A DNA stretch of 64,000 nucleotides, from assembly GCA_023055355.1 (NCBI GenBank), contig JALJCS010000053.1, positions 310,001 to 374,000 on the forward strand, written 5' to 3'. Source of the DNA: Agelaius tricolor (lineage: Eukaryota; Chordata; Aves; Passeriformes; Icteridae). The notes under the pieces were generated by a model that saw only the letters and a program-made list of their open reading frames with translations, had not been told where the DNA came from and did not search any database. Positions 34,310 to 45,960 of this stretch are shown here, in pieces (position 1 is the first letter of the stretch; the number at the start of each line of letters is the position of its first letter). The translations under genes were made by a program, and so were the position numbers.

Positions 34310-34780
34310 CTGGGGTCTGTCTGTCCGGGGTTTTGTCCGTCCCTCCCTCCTTCCCTCCACCTGCACAGACCCGGGACCGGTGTCCTGGGCAGAACCTGGA
34401 GCTGCTCCCAGCGACAGAGCCAGGGCACATCTGTTCTGCTTTTGCAAGCAGCCTGGAAACATCTGCAGCGCCCCAGCCGAAGCAGAGGAGACACAAGCCC
34501 GAGGACAATGCGGACTGGCTCGGCGGCGGCAGCCCTGTCTGGAGCGCTGGGGACACCCACATCCCAAATGTGCAAATATCCCTGCCCCGACGACACCCGA
34601 TTCCAGGCGAAGTCTCCGGGATGGGTCTGCGCCTTTGTCATTGCAGTTGTAACAATATTCGCGTGGCAGGAGGGGTTGGTGGCACCGGTCAATTAATGCG
34701 TGAGGAGCGCCCCGATGTCCCCGGGGGATGCAGGGATGCTCTGCAGCCCCCTCCCCACCCTGCATCCCGAACTTCCTCTC
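34310..34780. promoter_or_regulatory. CpG-rich block, small CpG island candidate
   Basis: Roughly two dozen CpGs fall within about 460 bp, including GGCTCGGCGGCGGCAG near 34516 and CCCCGACGACACCCG near 34586, against very few CpGs in the surrounding kilobases. The block also holds CCTTTGTCATTGCAG and AACAATATTCGCG near 34631-34662, SOX-like words. CpG-dense sequence that has escaped deamination suggests an unmethylated promoter or enhancer in the germ line. No TATA box or convincing first exon was identified. The 100 to 190-codon frames here overlap on both strands and are expected in GC-rich DNA. Confidence 0.5.
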
Positions 34781-34800
34781 CTTGGGAAGGGCTTGCCTAG

Positions 34801-35400
34801 CACCGTTTGTTTTTTGAGGGAGTTGCTAGAAAACTCTCTTGCTATTTTCTTTTTTTTTTTTTTTTTTTTGTCCTTAATAACTATATCATGTCTGGTATTG
34901 TATTTCTGTTTTCCCCTGAGGAAAGAAGCCAAAAGAAGTAGGAAAAACAAATAATGTGTGGGAGAGTGTTTTTCTTTTCTTCTTCTTCTTTTTTTTTTTT
35001 TTTAACCTCTGTTCAAAGCCTCTTTCTGTTTGGCTTTAGCAGTTTTTTGACTACAATTCCGTTCTTTCCGATCCTTTTTTTCTATTATAGTTCTACTGAC
35101 TTGTAATGAGCTTGTTGAACCCTTCAATGTTTTCATATTTGTACCCTAAAAGCTCTGCTTTTCTTCTGTCATTCATACTTTTCTCACTTTTTCCCCATTT
35201 TTCCCTTACTTTCCATCTTTCTTCTTTTTCTATTTATGTCCTTATTAGATACTGAGATATTATATATCTTTTCTCTTTTTCCCCGTGTTTATTTTTTACT
35301 TTTCACTCTTTTATTTCTTTATTCTTGTTTCCTTCCTTCTTTATGTCTCACTTGCCTTGCCTTCCCTTCCTTCCTCTTCTTTTTTCACCCCCCCCCCCAA
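34801..35400. repeat. Pyrimidine-rich low-complexity region
   Basis: The plus strand is dominated by C and T, with a T20 run at 34850-34869, a T run near 34989-35003, many CTTTTC and TTCCTTCC words from 35140 on, and a C run of about 11 near 35388-35398. It lies between the CpG-rich block and unique DNA. Confidence 0.75.
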
Positions 35401-37412
35401 CCCCCCTTTAATTCTTCTGAAAATAAAACTACCAGAGAATTAAGCAAATCATCTGTGGCAATTAAGGAGACATCTCTGGGAAAACACTCGCTGTGGAACA
35501 TGTTTGGTTCATTAAACACTCTCATCAGGCACCTTGGCACAGAGCCACATATTTATTTGGGAGAGGGGCAAAAAAAAATAAAATAAATGCAGTGGGGAGA
35601 CTTTCTGATTGTTGCTGTCATTAGTAGGGAATTCATCTTTCTTGTCCCAGGTCCCCACATGTTTTTAAACCATTATGGCATGTGGTTTCCAACCACGGAC
35701 AAGAGACTGCTGAGGAAAAATACCCTGGGTCTGCTCAAAAATTAAAAATGAAGTGTTATCTTTTCCTCCTTTCCCTCTCGGGTGATTGTGGCGGAGGCCA
35801 GTTCGTGCCCAGAAGCTGTGCCAGGGGTAATTTTCAGGTCTTTTGTCTTTCAGTGTCCCTCCTGCAAACACACGAAACCCCGAAACCCCGTGCTCGTGCC
35901 CAGCCTACCTGCCAGAGGTGCTGCCCAGGGGATGAGGGGATGCTGCAGCCCCCCTGGCAGCGCCACAAAGCCCCAGGATGAGGCTGTTTTATGGAAATTC
36001 ACTGCAAGGGATGTGGGGCAAGGAAGGAATCACCCCAGGAGAAGGCAGCTTCAGCCTGACCCCTGGCAGGGTGTGCTGGGGCGGGAGCAGCTCCTCTGCT
36101 TCCGCCCTGCAGCAGAAACAGGTGGGAGCAGAGCTCTCTGCTGAGGATTGTTGGTAGGGAATGGTTTATTTGGGGCTGGAAATTGGTCACAAGTTTCAAT
36201 CACTGAAGGAACAACCTTCCCGGCTTGCTGCCTTCCAAACTCAGGGCTTACCTAGCTGGAAAAGTGATTTTTTCCTTTCCCTCCAAGAGGTGCTGAAGTG
36301 ATATGTATCCCAGCCTCTTCATACAGTGCTGGTAGGTGTAAACCAGGGAGAACTTGGGAATCATTCCCCTAATCAAGAAGTATCTGGTATTTATGACCCC
36401 TTTCTCTGAAATCAGCTCATCCCAAGGCAGCACAAGGCGTTGCTTGAATCACACATTCATCCCACAAAATAAAACTTCATCTTGAAATCCTCTCTTAGTT
36501 TCTCCAGAAAGCTGGTGTGGGAAAAGGAGGGAAAATAAAACCTGCCTAGCACCCCACCAACCCACACCCCACAGAGAGAACACAGGGTACTAAATTCAAG
36601 GGTCTTTCATTTTGAAGAGCGGCCATGGCTTTCTCAGTCCTCATATTTAATAAAAAGAAAGGCTCTTACATGCTCTGCCTCTCTGTAAGCACTTCACGCC
36701 CATGTGCAGAACTTTTGGGGAGCACAGAAAACTGGCTTAAGGGGTGTCAGAAGCCCCTCAAGCTGGAGGAGCAGTGTGAACACACCCCAGCCAAAAAAAA
36801 TCTCACGCCCCAGCCTGTGCAGACTGTGTGTGTGCTTTCACTTTTTCGGGGTGTTTAAATGTCTTTAAAAGATTGCTAGAGGAAAAGAAGCAATTATCCC
36901 AGCACATAATTAGAGGACAGGTTTTACATTTTCCCACCCTGCTTGCTTTCTCTCTCCCAACAGCGGATTTGGAGCTGTTAAGTTACTTTTTTAGGCAGAA
37001 CTCATCCTCCTCAGCTCCTTCCATGCTGAAGAGCTGCTGTGTTTTTCACGGGCAGCTCCGCACTCGGGAGCTTTTAAAGGGTTTCTAATCCTGGAAGGCC
37101 ATCTGACATCACCCTGCTTCTTGTCTGCTGATGTTTCATACGAGCCTCACATTTCCTTAATGTTTTTCAGAGCCACCAATTACTACAGCAATCTTGTGTT
37201 TATGTTCTGGTTTTGTGCTCTTTTTTTTTTTTTTTTTCCTCTCCCCTGATGCTTTCCTGGCTTGTGTCCCAACAGGCTGCTCTCTCTTAGGCGTGCTTTG
37301 TGCCAAGGGTTAAGCTGGACCAGCTTGTTACAAAAGAAAGGGAAAAAAAAAATTAAAAAAAAAAAAAAAAAGAAGTGGGAGGGAGGAGGTCGATTGGGAT
37401 TTTTTTTTTTTT

Positions 37413-37428
37413 GGGGGGGGGGGGGGGG
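37413..37428. repeat. G16 homopolymer
   Basis: Sixteen consecutive G residues directly follow a T12 run and precede a TTCGGTTGGTTTTGG stretch. Such runs are unstable and prone to sequencing error. Confidence 0.85.
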
Positions 37429-37564
37429 TTCGGTTGGTTTTGGTTTTTTTTTTTCCCTAATTTTCTTCATTGACTTCAGGCACCATGTGATCAGGAAGCC
37501 TGGAACTCTTTCCATTTCCCTTCCCGACTGAAGGGAAACATTGTGTAGCTGTTGCCCTGCCACC

Positions 37565-37745
37565 AGTGGGACGGGCTCCGGCGGTGCTACGTAGGAGGAT
37601 AAAAATAACCGGGATATTTAAGGCTGGCTGTGGAATCCCAGTGCAGGCAGAGCGAGCTTGGTCAGCAGCCCAGCTCCGCCGGCCCCGTAATCTGCTGCAT
37701 ATGATGCAACTGCAAATATATGCCTGGCAGTGCTGGTGAAAGAGT
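37565..37745. promoter_or_regulatory. Candidate regulatory block (MEF2-like, E-box)
   Basis: GGATAAAAATAACC (37597-37610) resembles a MEF2 site, TATTTA follows at 37615-37620, a CATATG E-box is at 37698-37703, and TGCAAATATATGC follows at 37711. Several CpGs are present (CTCCGCCGGCCCCGTAA near 37673). The combination resembles a tissue-specific enhancer or a TATA-type promoter, but this is inferred from motifs alone. Confidence 0.3.
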
Positions 37746-37770
37746 TAGACCTTGGGGAGGCCCAGAAGAG

Positions 37771-38210
37771 AAAAAAATAAAATAATAAAATAAAATAAAA
37801 TAAAATAAAATAAAATAAAATAAAATAAATAGGAAATAAAATAAAATAAAATAAAATAAATAAAAATAAATAAAAAATAAAATAAAATTGGAATAAAATA
37901 GGAAATAAAATAAAATAAAATAGGGAATAAAATAAACAACATAACATAAAATAAAATAAAATAGGAAATAAGATAGGAACTAAGATAGGAAATAAGATAG
38001 CAAATAAAATAAAATAAAATAAAATAGGAAATAAAATAAAATAAAATAAATAAAAATAAATAAAATAAAATAAAATTGGAAATAAAATAGGAAATAAAAT
38101 AAAATAAAATAAAATTGGAAATAAAATTGGAAATAAAATAAAATAAAACAACATAAAATAAAATAAAATAGGAAATTAGGAAATAAGATAGCAAATAAAA
38201 TAAAATAAAG
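37771..38210. repeat. AAAAT-type pentanucleotide array, 440 bp
   Basis: Runs of TAAAA repeat are broken at intervals by GGAA, GATAG and GCAAAT variants, giving a higher-order pattern such as ATAGGAAATAAAAT. No period is exact over the whole array. The long Phe, Tyr, Leu and Ile frames on the minus strand are artefacts of this composition. Confidence 0.95.
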
Positions 38211-40009
38211 GAAAAGACAACTGGAGAGAGCTTTTCAACATCTTTTAACACATTCTTTCTAGCACAGCTTTTGAAAAGTGACTTCTACCTGAGTTTCATG
38301 TGCTTGGTGCAGGAAAGAGGGTGCAGGGGCTTGCTTGGCTTCAGGTGTAAGGCAGCACAACAGGGCTTTGCTCTGGAGTTTTGTAGGGGATAACATCACT
38401 TGCCTCCCAAGAAAGAGAGGCTGAAAGAGCACTGTGTTCCCTCTTTAGGCTCTTCTCTCCAAATCTCAAGCGTGGCTGAGTGTGACCCACATCTTGCCTG
38501 TTGATTAAAAGTAATTCGATCAAAAGAGCAGCCAGCCCACAAGGCTTGCACAGAAATAAGCAGAGATTTGGGTTTTTGTTCTTTCACAAGTCACAGCTGT
38601 CAGGAACCTTAAAAGGTGTTTGGGTTTTTTTACCTATTTCTTAGGCTTCTTTTCACACTGCACACAAGCTGTGAACTTTCCAAAGTGTGACACTGGACAG
38701 CACTGAGAAGAGCATGGCATTTCCAGGGCAGCAGCCTTTCCCTTAAACCTGTTCTGACCAGCAAAGCAGTCAGAACTTCAGCAGCAGCAGCACTTCAGCT
38801 TTCCTTTTTCCATCTGTGCCCAGGACATTGCAGGTGAGAAGCGAAAATGCCACGGTTCGGTCACTCCTGCAGTTTGGAGCAGAACCTCCTCACCTGCAGC
38901 AGCACAGTCAGGGCTGTCAAGAGACAGAAAGGGACCAAGGGGACACTTCAGCCTTAGTGCCACCCTCCCTGGGGCTAAACGGGACAGTGGCAATGATCAC
39001 AGCAGCTCACATTCGCCCTGAGGGGGCTGAAGTCTTTGGGAAGTCTCTGAATTTCCATGAGGTGGTTTCTTCTGCTAAAAAAACAGGAGCTCACAGCTCC
39101 TTGCTGGACTGCTGAGTGGCCTCCTCTCCTATGCAGGGAAATCAAATGTAAACCTTGATGAGGAGGGGCAGAGATTGATCCTGAGGTTGTTTCTACTGCA
39201 AAGCTCTGTTAAATGTTAGCCAGAGTATATAAAAAAAAATATATTCACTGTATTTGGTTTACTTTGCAATTCCCCATTCCACAATCTGTAGGACACAATG
39301 TAATAAGAATGCATTTAAGGGAAGTTGTGACAATTGTTGGGCACAAACTTAACCATTGTTTATTGCTTATGCAATCCTGTGGGGTTATTTCAAGGAATTA
39401 AGAATGAGGAGGGGAATGGAGCTTAAAGGCATTTATGAGGGATTTTACCTGCCTGGACTTTCCGTTTGTTTTTCCAAGTACTTATGGTTTTACTGTGTCA
39501 TGTTCTAGGTTCATTCTTTCGAGCAGAGTGAAACACTGAAACCAGATAGAAAATCAGACTAATAAGAGGAATGGCCAGAGCCTCTGATTTCAGCCTCACC
39601 AGTAGCCTTCCATGTAGATACTCTTATAATCACTCACATTTAACTGAACAGTATAACTGAGACCAAATGGACTTTGATCTAATAAATTCTTTATTACAAT
39701 GGGAAATATTACCCCCACTTCATATAAATATGAAGCTGAACAGGACAAAGAGCAAAGGCCCAATGCCCAGTTATCCACATTAAGCCCCTCCAGTTTCATT
39801 GGGAAAATAATTTTACACATCAGGGTGTAAGTAGCAGAGCTGGGCTATCACCCTGCCTTGATGTTTGTCACTTTGCTCCCCAGCACTGGAGGAGCATCTG
39901 CAAAGTCTCCTTCACACATCTAACTACAAATCTGCTGGATGAATGTGATCCCTTCCTTGCTGGTTTGCCTGGAGAGGAGAGGCAACTGCAACACCAACTC
40001 TTCCTGCAC
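38211..40009. other. Unique noncoding sequence
   Basis: No gene is seen in these 1.8 kb. A short palindrome-like TTCATATAAATATGAA occurs near 39719-39734. Confidence 0.42.
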
Positions 40010-40067
40010 AAGGAGAAGGAGGAGAAGGAGGAGGAGGAGGAGGAGGAGGAGGAGGAGGAGGAGGAGG
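40010..40067. repeat. (GGA)n purine tract
   Basis: Fifty-eight consecutive purines on the plus strand, mostly GAG triplets. It yields poly-Arg or poly-Leu and poly-Ser frames that are not genes. Confidence 0.95.
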
Positions 40068-40552
40068 CTGAGGCTGAAATGTCCCTCAGCTGAGAGGGGC
40101 CATGGGAGGCAGCTTGATAATTCAGCCTGCTGAGTGCAGCCACCTGGATTTTTAGATGTCTGGATTTTTAGAATTTTTAGCAATTCCAAACTTTTCTGGA
40201 AGCTGGCTAAACTTCTGGGTTTGCCCAGCCACATGGAGCACCCCCTAGGCATACAGAGCTGCCCAGGGGTTTTTAATGAGCACCACAGCTTTGTTCGCAC
40301 CATGGGCTGGCTGTGAAATTTCAGGTACTGCTGTCAGGGGAGCAGGACATGTGGCCAGGCAAATCCATGTCTCCTTGACTTCTCCAGCAGGAGCAGCAAG
40401 TTTGGCCACGTGAAACCAACTCATCAGTCCACCAGGACCACTGTCAGCCTCCTCTGGTGCTGGCAGACATTTCCAAGTGAATTTTCCTTTTGTTCAGGTG
40501 TCATCAGCCTCAGGCTCCCTCCCTTTTTGCAGCTAAGTGGGTGACAGGAGCC
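40068..40552. other. Unique noncoding sequence
   Basis: No gene is seen. A 12-base direct repeat TGGATTTTTAGA occurs twice near 40143-40171. Confidence 0.42.
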
Positions 40553-40607
40553 ACACAAAATGTGGCACACACAAAATGTGGCACACACAAAGTGTGGCAC
40601 ACACAAG
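40553..40607. repeat. 16-bp tandem repeat, 3.4 copies
   Basis: The unit ACACAAAATGTGGCAC is repeated at 40553, 40569 and 40585 (one substitution in the third copy), followed by a partial unit. Units are contiguous, without spacers. Confidence 0.93.
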
Positions 40608-42399
40608 CCCACAACTCCCAGTTTTCCCTCCCTGGGGGAAGAAGAACTGCCTAGATTGCCCCAGCAGATTTAGCAGATGGCATCCTCGTGCACCAAGGTC
40701 CTCCCAGCTGAATGCACAGGGAGATTTGGGTTTGGAGGCACCCAGCTCTCACACCACTGGCACATTTCCATCCCTCAGGGTTTGCATAACCCACCTGCCA
40801 TGCTATCAGCCCATGGAGACACTTGCCATTTAAAGACTTCACCCTGGGCTGCTACAGCCCTGCAAAAGAGGATGGCAGGCAGGGATCTGTGTGTTTGGGT
40901 GCTGTCATGCAGCCAAACGCTCCCTGCAGCAAACACAACCCGGCAAGTTCCACATGCTTTGGAGTTTTAGAACAAAAGTTTAATACAAACTTAATTAGCC
41001 CCAGATTTTTAACAGTAGTAAGAAGTTATAAAGTGTCTCAAAAAGAGCTAATCCTCATTGGCTGTTTCCACTGATATATTTTCCAGCTGGTACTCCCATC
41101 ACACCTTTACTAAATGGATAAGAGCTACAAAGCCCTCAACAGCTAAAGCCATTCCCCTTTTCTTTTCTTTCACATGTTGTTTGCCATGCTGTAATAATTA
41201 AATTTCAAAGCTCAAGCCTCTGCACTTGTTTTCTTTTTCTGGCATTGTTTTCCACCCAGTAGCCAGCACAGCTTAGCACAAACCAAAATCATCCACCTGG
41301 AGGTTAACAGGCCTCTCCCCTTCCCATCAGGTGTCCTGCTCTGCTGCTGAAAGATAAAACTCAGTGTTGTGTCATGTGAACTTGGCTAACAGGGCATTTC
41401 TTTTTACCCTGGTGCTCTATTTACCCAGATATGGTAAATATCAGGATACCTGGCTTCTCTGCATCTCACCAACTACATGGCCCTGGCTGTAACACTCAGC
41501 TTCTGTGATTTGTCTCTTTGTGGCCATGTCTTTGGTCATCTCCAGGCTGCAGACTCTGTGGAAAGGGTTCCTCCCATGGTCTCTCTCCCTCTGGGTGTGC
41601 ACACCAGCACAAGAGAGCCAAATCCCATGCAGGATCTCCTGTTGCCATGGCCAGTCACGATGGTTTGGAGATGAGGTCAGCTGCCCAGCAGGAAGCACCT
41701 CTTGTTAGAGAGTGAACAAACCTCAGCTTCCCCCCAGCCTCTTTTAAGGAAGTTGCATCTGGGAGAAGCCAGGTTGGTTTGTTTGTTTGTTTGTTTGTTT
41801 AATTGACACCACTGTGATTTCTCCTTCTTTGGCTTCCCTCATGCTTTGAGGCAGAGCCCAGCCTCCTCAGCACCTCACCTTTGGAGAAATATATGTTCTT
41901 TGGCACGAAAGGGACTCGCTGTGCTAAGTCTTCCATAAAACTTTCCACCTGAAAGCAGGCTGAAACACATCTAGGCATTTCAGTGTTCCCCCCAAAGGTG
42001 CCAATCAAGCAGAGAAAACTCCCAGTCCTTGCACATCCATGTCCCATAAGGAACTGGCTTCAACCACTGTAAATAAAACAAAGGTATGATCTTCAGCTGA
42101 TGTCACTTACTGGAGCTCCATTGAATTGAGCAGCCCTAGGATAATTTGCACCAGATGAGCATCTGCCCTCAACATATGTTACATTACAGTCCAACAGGAT
42201 GGTCTCAGTTTGCCTTGGAGGAGGAGCTGCTGGAGCAGGGAGTTAGGTTTGCTCATGTCTAGGAACCATGGGCTGCAAAATCCCCGAGAGTGAGGAGATA
42301 AATAGGGAAAAGAAGGCATTTGGTTATTAGGTGTTCTTATTTCCAGTGATTAGGGTGGGAAAGAGCAGACTGTGTGGGAAACAGGCATCCCTACACCCA
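40608..42399. other. Unique noncoding sequence
   Basis: No gene is seen. A (GTTT)5-6 microsatellite lies at about 41777-41800. Frames around 41.4-41.7 kb overlap on both strands. Confidence 0.42.
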
Positions 42400-42770
42400 T
42401 TTTTGGCAGCTTTTGATTGGCCCCTGACCAGACATTTATTAAAACAGCCTCATAAGTTGCGGTCTCACCAAAGAACAATACAAAACCAACCAAATGTTAA
42501 TGTATTCAATCTGTTCCTGCTGAGATTTCTGCCTCCTCGCCTCCCTGATTACTAGAGAAGGGTAGGTGGGGGGAAAGGCGTGGAGAAAGAACGAGGAGGG
42601 GGGAGACAAAGAAAAAGAAACGTTTGTATTCCCAGCCTCAGCTGACAGATCTGCCGTGGCCTCCTGGAGTTTTTCTAATTAGAACAAAGGGTCCTCGGTA
42701 CAGGAACTGTAATTGGTTTTGAGTGTTCATACATTTTAACTCAGCACAGGTTAGGTATCCAAGCAAACTC
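42400..42770. promoter_or_regulatory. Candidate regulatory block (homeodomain, SOX)
   Basis: CTAATTAG (42675-42682) abuts AACAAAGG (42683-42690), a homeodomain core next to a SOX/TCF-type core, and GTAATTGG follows at 42709-42716. An AGAACAATAC word lies near 42473. Between them 42555-42620 is purine-rich. The close pairing of motif types is suggestive of an enhancer; conservation is unknown. Confidence 0.3.
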
Positions 42771-45480
42771 AAAGCACTGACACAGCTGGAACCTTAGGAG
42801 GAGAACTCCAAGGGAGGATAAAGGGCCTTCAACAGAGGGTAGTGGATCGCATCTGACACCAGAAACCAAAACCTACTCCAGATTGTTTTCCTCAGGAATC
42901 CAGAAAGAAGACCGTGCTGCAAACATTTGTCAGCCAGAGGTCTAGGATAATCTGAACTTCAGGGACAGGAGTGGGGAACAGGGAGGGAATAAATATTTTG
43001 GCAAACAAAAACCCCAGGGCAGGATATGTGATGGAGCTTCTGAATGCTGATGGGGAGGCGGGAGGGATTTAAAACCGCCCCTCTTGCCGAAATTTATGAG
43101 GGCAGTGCATCCCAAGCCTGCTGCCAAAACAAGTTTTGTGATTCAGCTTCTCCCAGAGCCTGAACCTGCTCCGGACAGGTGGTAACTCAGAGGATCCAGG
43201 ACCTTCCCTCCATCTCCACCCAGCCAGACATGCCACTGTCCTCATCCTTGTCCCTCAGAGACCCCCTCCAGACAAAACTGTGCCCAGGCATTGTCTGGAG
43301 AGGGCTGGCTGGCAGCGAGCCCGTGCTGTGCCAGGGCATGTGCTGGCAATTAAAGAGCAAAGATGATCATGACAAGTGCTCGGGCCCATGCTGGGGCTCT
43401 GCTGCGTTTACCAGCATGGGCAGATGCGGCAGCACCAGCTGCAAAGCAGCATTTCCATGGGAAAAGGATGAGGCCGGGAACACACAGGGAGAGGAATGCA
43501 TTTGCAGCCAGTGTCTCTGCTAACAGTCTGGGGCTCTTTTCTCTAAGGTTAACATTCGCTTGCTGGAGAAAAACAATGCTGCTGGGGCTCTGCAGGCGAG
43601 ATGTGGTTGTGGTGGGTCAGCCGGATCCACAAACAACAGTCCCTTTTTGGGTGGGATTTTCACATCTGTTCTTCCCTGCCCTGAAACCGATTTCACTGGG
43701 ACAAAGCTCAGACAACACTGTGTGCTTTCAGAAAAAGTCTTCCAGCACTTCCCAGCTCCAGTGGCAGCAGTGAGGTCTTTGCATGGAGAGCACATGAGTG
43801 ATGAAGAGTGTGCAGGACTGGGGCCTACCTCCATTTTGTTATCAATATGACTTTTTCTTGGGTTGTGGAGGGTTTTTTAAGTTTCTTTTTTTTTTAGTTT
43901 AGGTATTACTGAAAAGTTTCTGTAAACAAGTCCACATGATGGAGTTGGAAGCTGGGCTGAAGGCAGGAGTGGTGTCTGTGATGAAAATTGCGTAGCTCTG
44001 GAAAGGAGTGCTGAGTGTTTCTCTACCTTTGAGGTTGGAAAAATTTCAATCATCCACACTCTTTTTTTGTGCCAAAATTTCAAGGGGTGACAGGAACTTC
44101 CAAGTTCATAGTGGCTTATTTATTAAGAGGGTCTAATCTTGGAAAATTGAACACATCAACAATTTCACCCCTGCCTGTAATCCCTTGGCACGATGTGGAA
44201 GTGGACAAGAGGAAGCAATTGGAGCAAACTCCTTGGTGGTTCATTCAGTTCTCCCTTAATCCCCTGTGCACCTGATTCAAGGACTTTTTCAGCCTGAAGA
44301 AATTTAGGTGCTGGCCATTGAGGAGCCAGCACCTAAAAATAAATGTCAGACTCTTATCACTGCAGTTGGCCTTTCCTCAGGAGATCCCACAGCCCAGCGC
44401 CCTAAGAGCCGATGTCAGGCATGCAGAAACAGCTGTGATTATCCATCAGAAGGCCCCATCCCACCTCTCCAGTTGAAGCCATGGGCTAGAACCATCTTGT
44501 TATCTTGCATGATCAGGTGCAAACTGGCAGTGAACACACCTAAGGTGGCCTGGAATGCTGTGGGAAGACAGAGCAAGAGGGAGCCACAGACCTCCCTGAA
44601 TTCCTAGAAACAACTCTGCACTGGCTAGGACTGCTCGTGGAGGCTGAAGGAGAGCACTGGGAAGCAGATTTTCCAGTGAGGAGGCTTCTCTTGCCACAGG
44701 CTGGTGGCCACACTGTCACACTCTTCTGTGTGCAGCCTAATCCCAGCCTGAAACCTCCTGCCTGCATCCAGGTGGGCAGTGGGAGGCAGCCTCTTAGATA
44801 AAAGGCAAGATTTAGGAGGGCCAGGCAAGCTTTCAGCCGGTCACCACACCTGAGGCATTTTAAGGAAGGCACCAGCACTGCAGGAGTTTTGGATCTTTGG
44901 GCAGTTTTTCACTGCTACAGTTCTAGAAGGTGGCAGGGAGGATGATGTGAATCCAATAGTCTGGGGGCTTCTTCCTAGGAAAGCACTAATTTGGGCTGTG
45001 GTTGAGAATGTACAACAAGGCAAGAAGAGCTTTGGGTTTTTCCCAGTCTTATATTTCCATTTTCCATCTGTTTTACTCTCCCCCTCCTTAGAAGAGGGCA
45101 TTCCAGGCTTTTTCCAGCCGCCTGCAAGGTTTTGCTCAGTGGCAGGAGCAGGAAAGAGTTCTCACTGCTTGCATTTGAGGCACAACAGGGTGCCCCAAAC
45201 TGGGAAGCTGGAACAGGCCACACCGGCACCGCCAGCTGTGGAGGTCTTCTCGTGTGACCTGTGGGAGCATCTGACTGCAGACCCTGGCTTTGGAATTTTG
45301 GGACCATGTTTGCTGAATTCAACCATTTCAGACAGTATTTGCACCTCAGATGAATTTCCGAGTTATCAAGAACCAACAGATTGTTTCTCAGAAGATTGTT
45401 TTCTTCAGACTTCTCTCTTTGCTTGCCCAAGGGTATTGGCCTCTCTTGAAGAACCGGACATATAATTAGAAATTAATGTC
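42771..45480. other. Unique noncoding sequence
   Basis: No gene is seen in these 2.7 kb. The frames at 43.2-43.8 kb and 44.9-45.5 kb are opened by chance and are crossed by equally long frames on the other strand. One perfect hairpin (44303-44337) is listed separately. Confidence 0.42.
44303..44337. repeat. Perfect 13-bp inverted repeat
   Basis: Arms TTTAGGTGCTGGC (44303-44315) and GCCAGCACCTAAA (44325-44337) flank a 9-base loop in unique sequence. Confidence 0.93.
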
Positions 45481-45619
45481 TATTTGCTTTGATGGATTTT
45501 GCCTCTTTTCTGAATCCTGAATTATCCACAAAGCTGTTGCAAACAGAATAGAATGTATTTGTTCATCAAATAAAAAAAAAAAAAAAGATTCACCCGTTTC
45601 TTCAGGGATTAATTCTCAG

Positions 45620-45960
45620 TTTTTTTCGTGAGTGGCTTGTTGCAAATAGTCATAAATTCTACCATGTTGGGTTCCAACCCTGGAGTGATCTTTGTCTGGA
45701 CTTCAATGGGGCTTTGCATGGGGGGGGGCCTGGCCACACAGATCTCATTGCAGGATTGGGCAATGGTTAGTTACATAAGTCATATGATGTTGTTTCTGTC
45801 CTCTGACTGGCTGGCTTATGTAACTACAGAACAATAACATGCATTTGAATATAAAGGCAAAAATCGTGCCTCGTTATTTGTTCTTCGTGAGAGCCTGTTC
45901 AAGGGCTCTGGGAATCAAGGGATTCTGCTGTCTGTGCAAGCTATAAAGATATTTTCTTTG
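45620..45960 (+). mobile_element. Possible ERV LTR or promoter-like segment
   Basis: The segment contains GAATATAAAGGC near 45848-45859, a good TATA box, about 80 bp after a CTGACTGGCTGGC stretch and an inverted repeat (TAGTTACATAAG at 45768-45779 with CTTATGTAACTA at 45815-45826). Downstream is a GTGCCTCGTTATTTGTTC piece reminiscent of an LTR R/U5 region. I found no clear terminal TG...CA pair or target duplication, so both the identity and the ends are uncertain. Confidence 0.35.

Larger units (their letters stand above)
35401..37770. other. Unique noncoding sequence with homopolymer cluster
   Basis: No gene is seen. The segment 35410-35570 (for example AGCAAATCATCTGTGGCAAT) has the look of a conserved noncoding element. 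Around 37220-37456 homopolymers cluster: T17, two A runs, then T12 followed by G16 (37413-37428) and T11. Two candidate elements inside are listed separately. Confidence 0.42.

Noticed and set aside
34129..34692. 187-codon minus-strand frame in the CpG-rich block
   Set aside because: Frames of similar length exist on both strands here because GC-rich DNA has few stops. No exon signals or known domain are seen.
37618..38154. 178-codon hydrophobic minus-strand frame
   Set aside because: It translates the AAAAT array and has only the residues that repeat can encode.
40010..40067. Poly-Arg or poly-Leu coding frame
   Set aside because: It is a GGA triplet tract read in frame, not a protein.
40553..40607. 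CRISPR-like array
   Set aside because: The repeats are contiguous without spacers, and the host is an animal.
44947..45465. 172-codon plus-strand frame
   Set aside because: A 151-codon frame lies on the opposite strand over the same bases and neither resembles a protein family.
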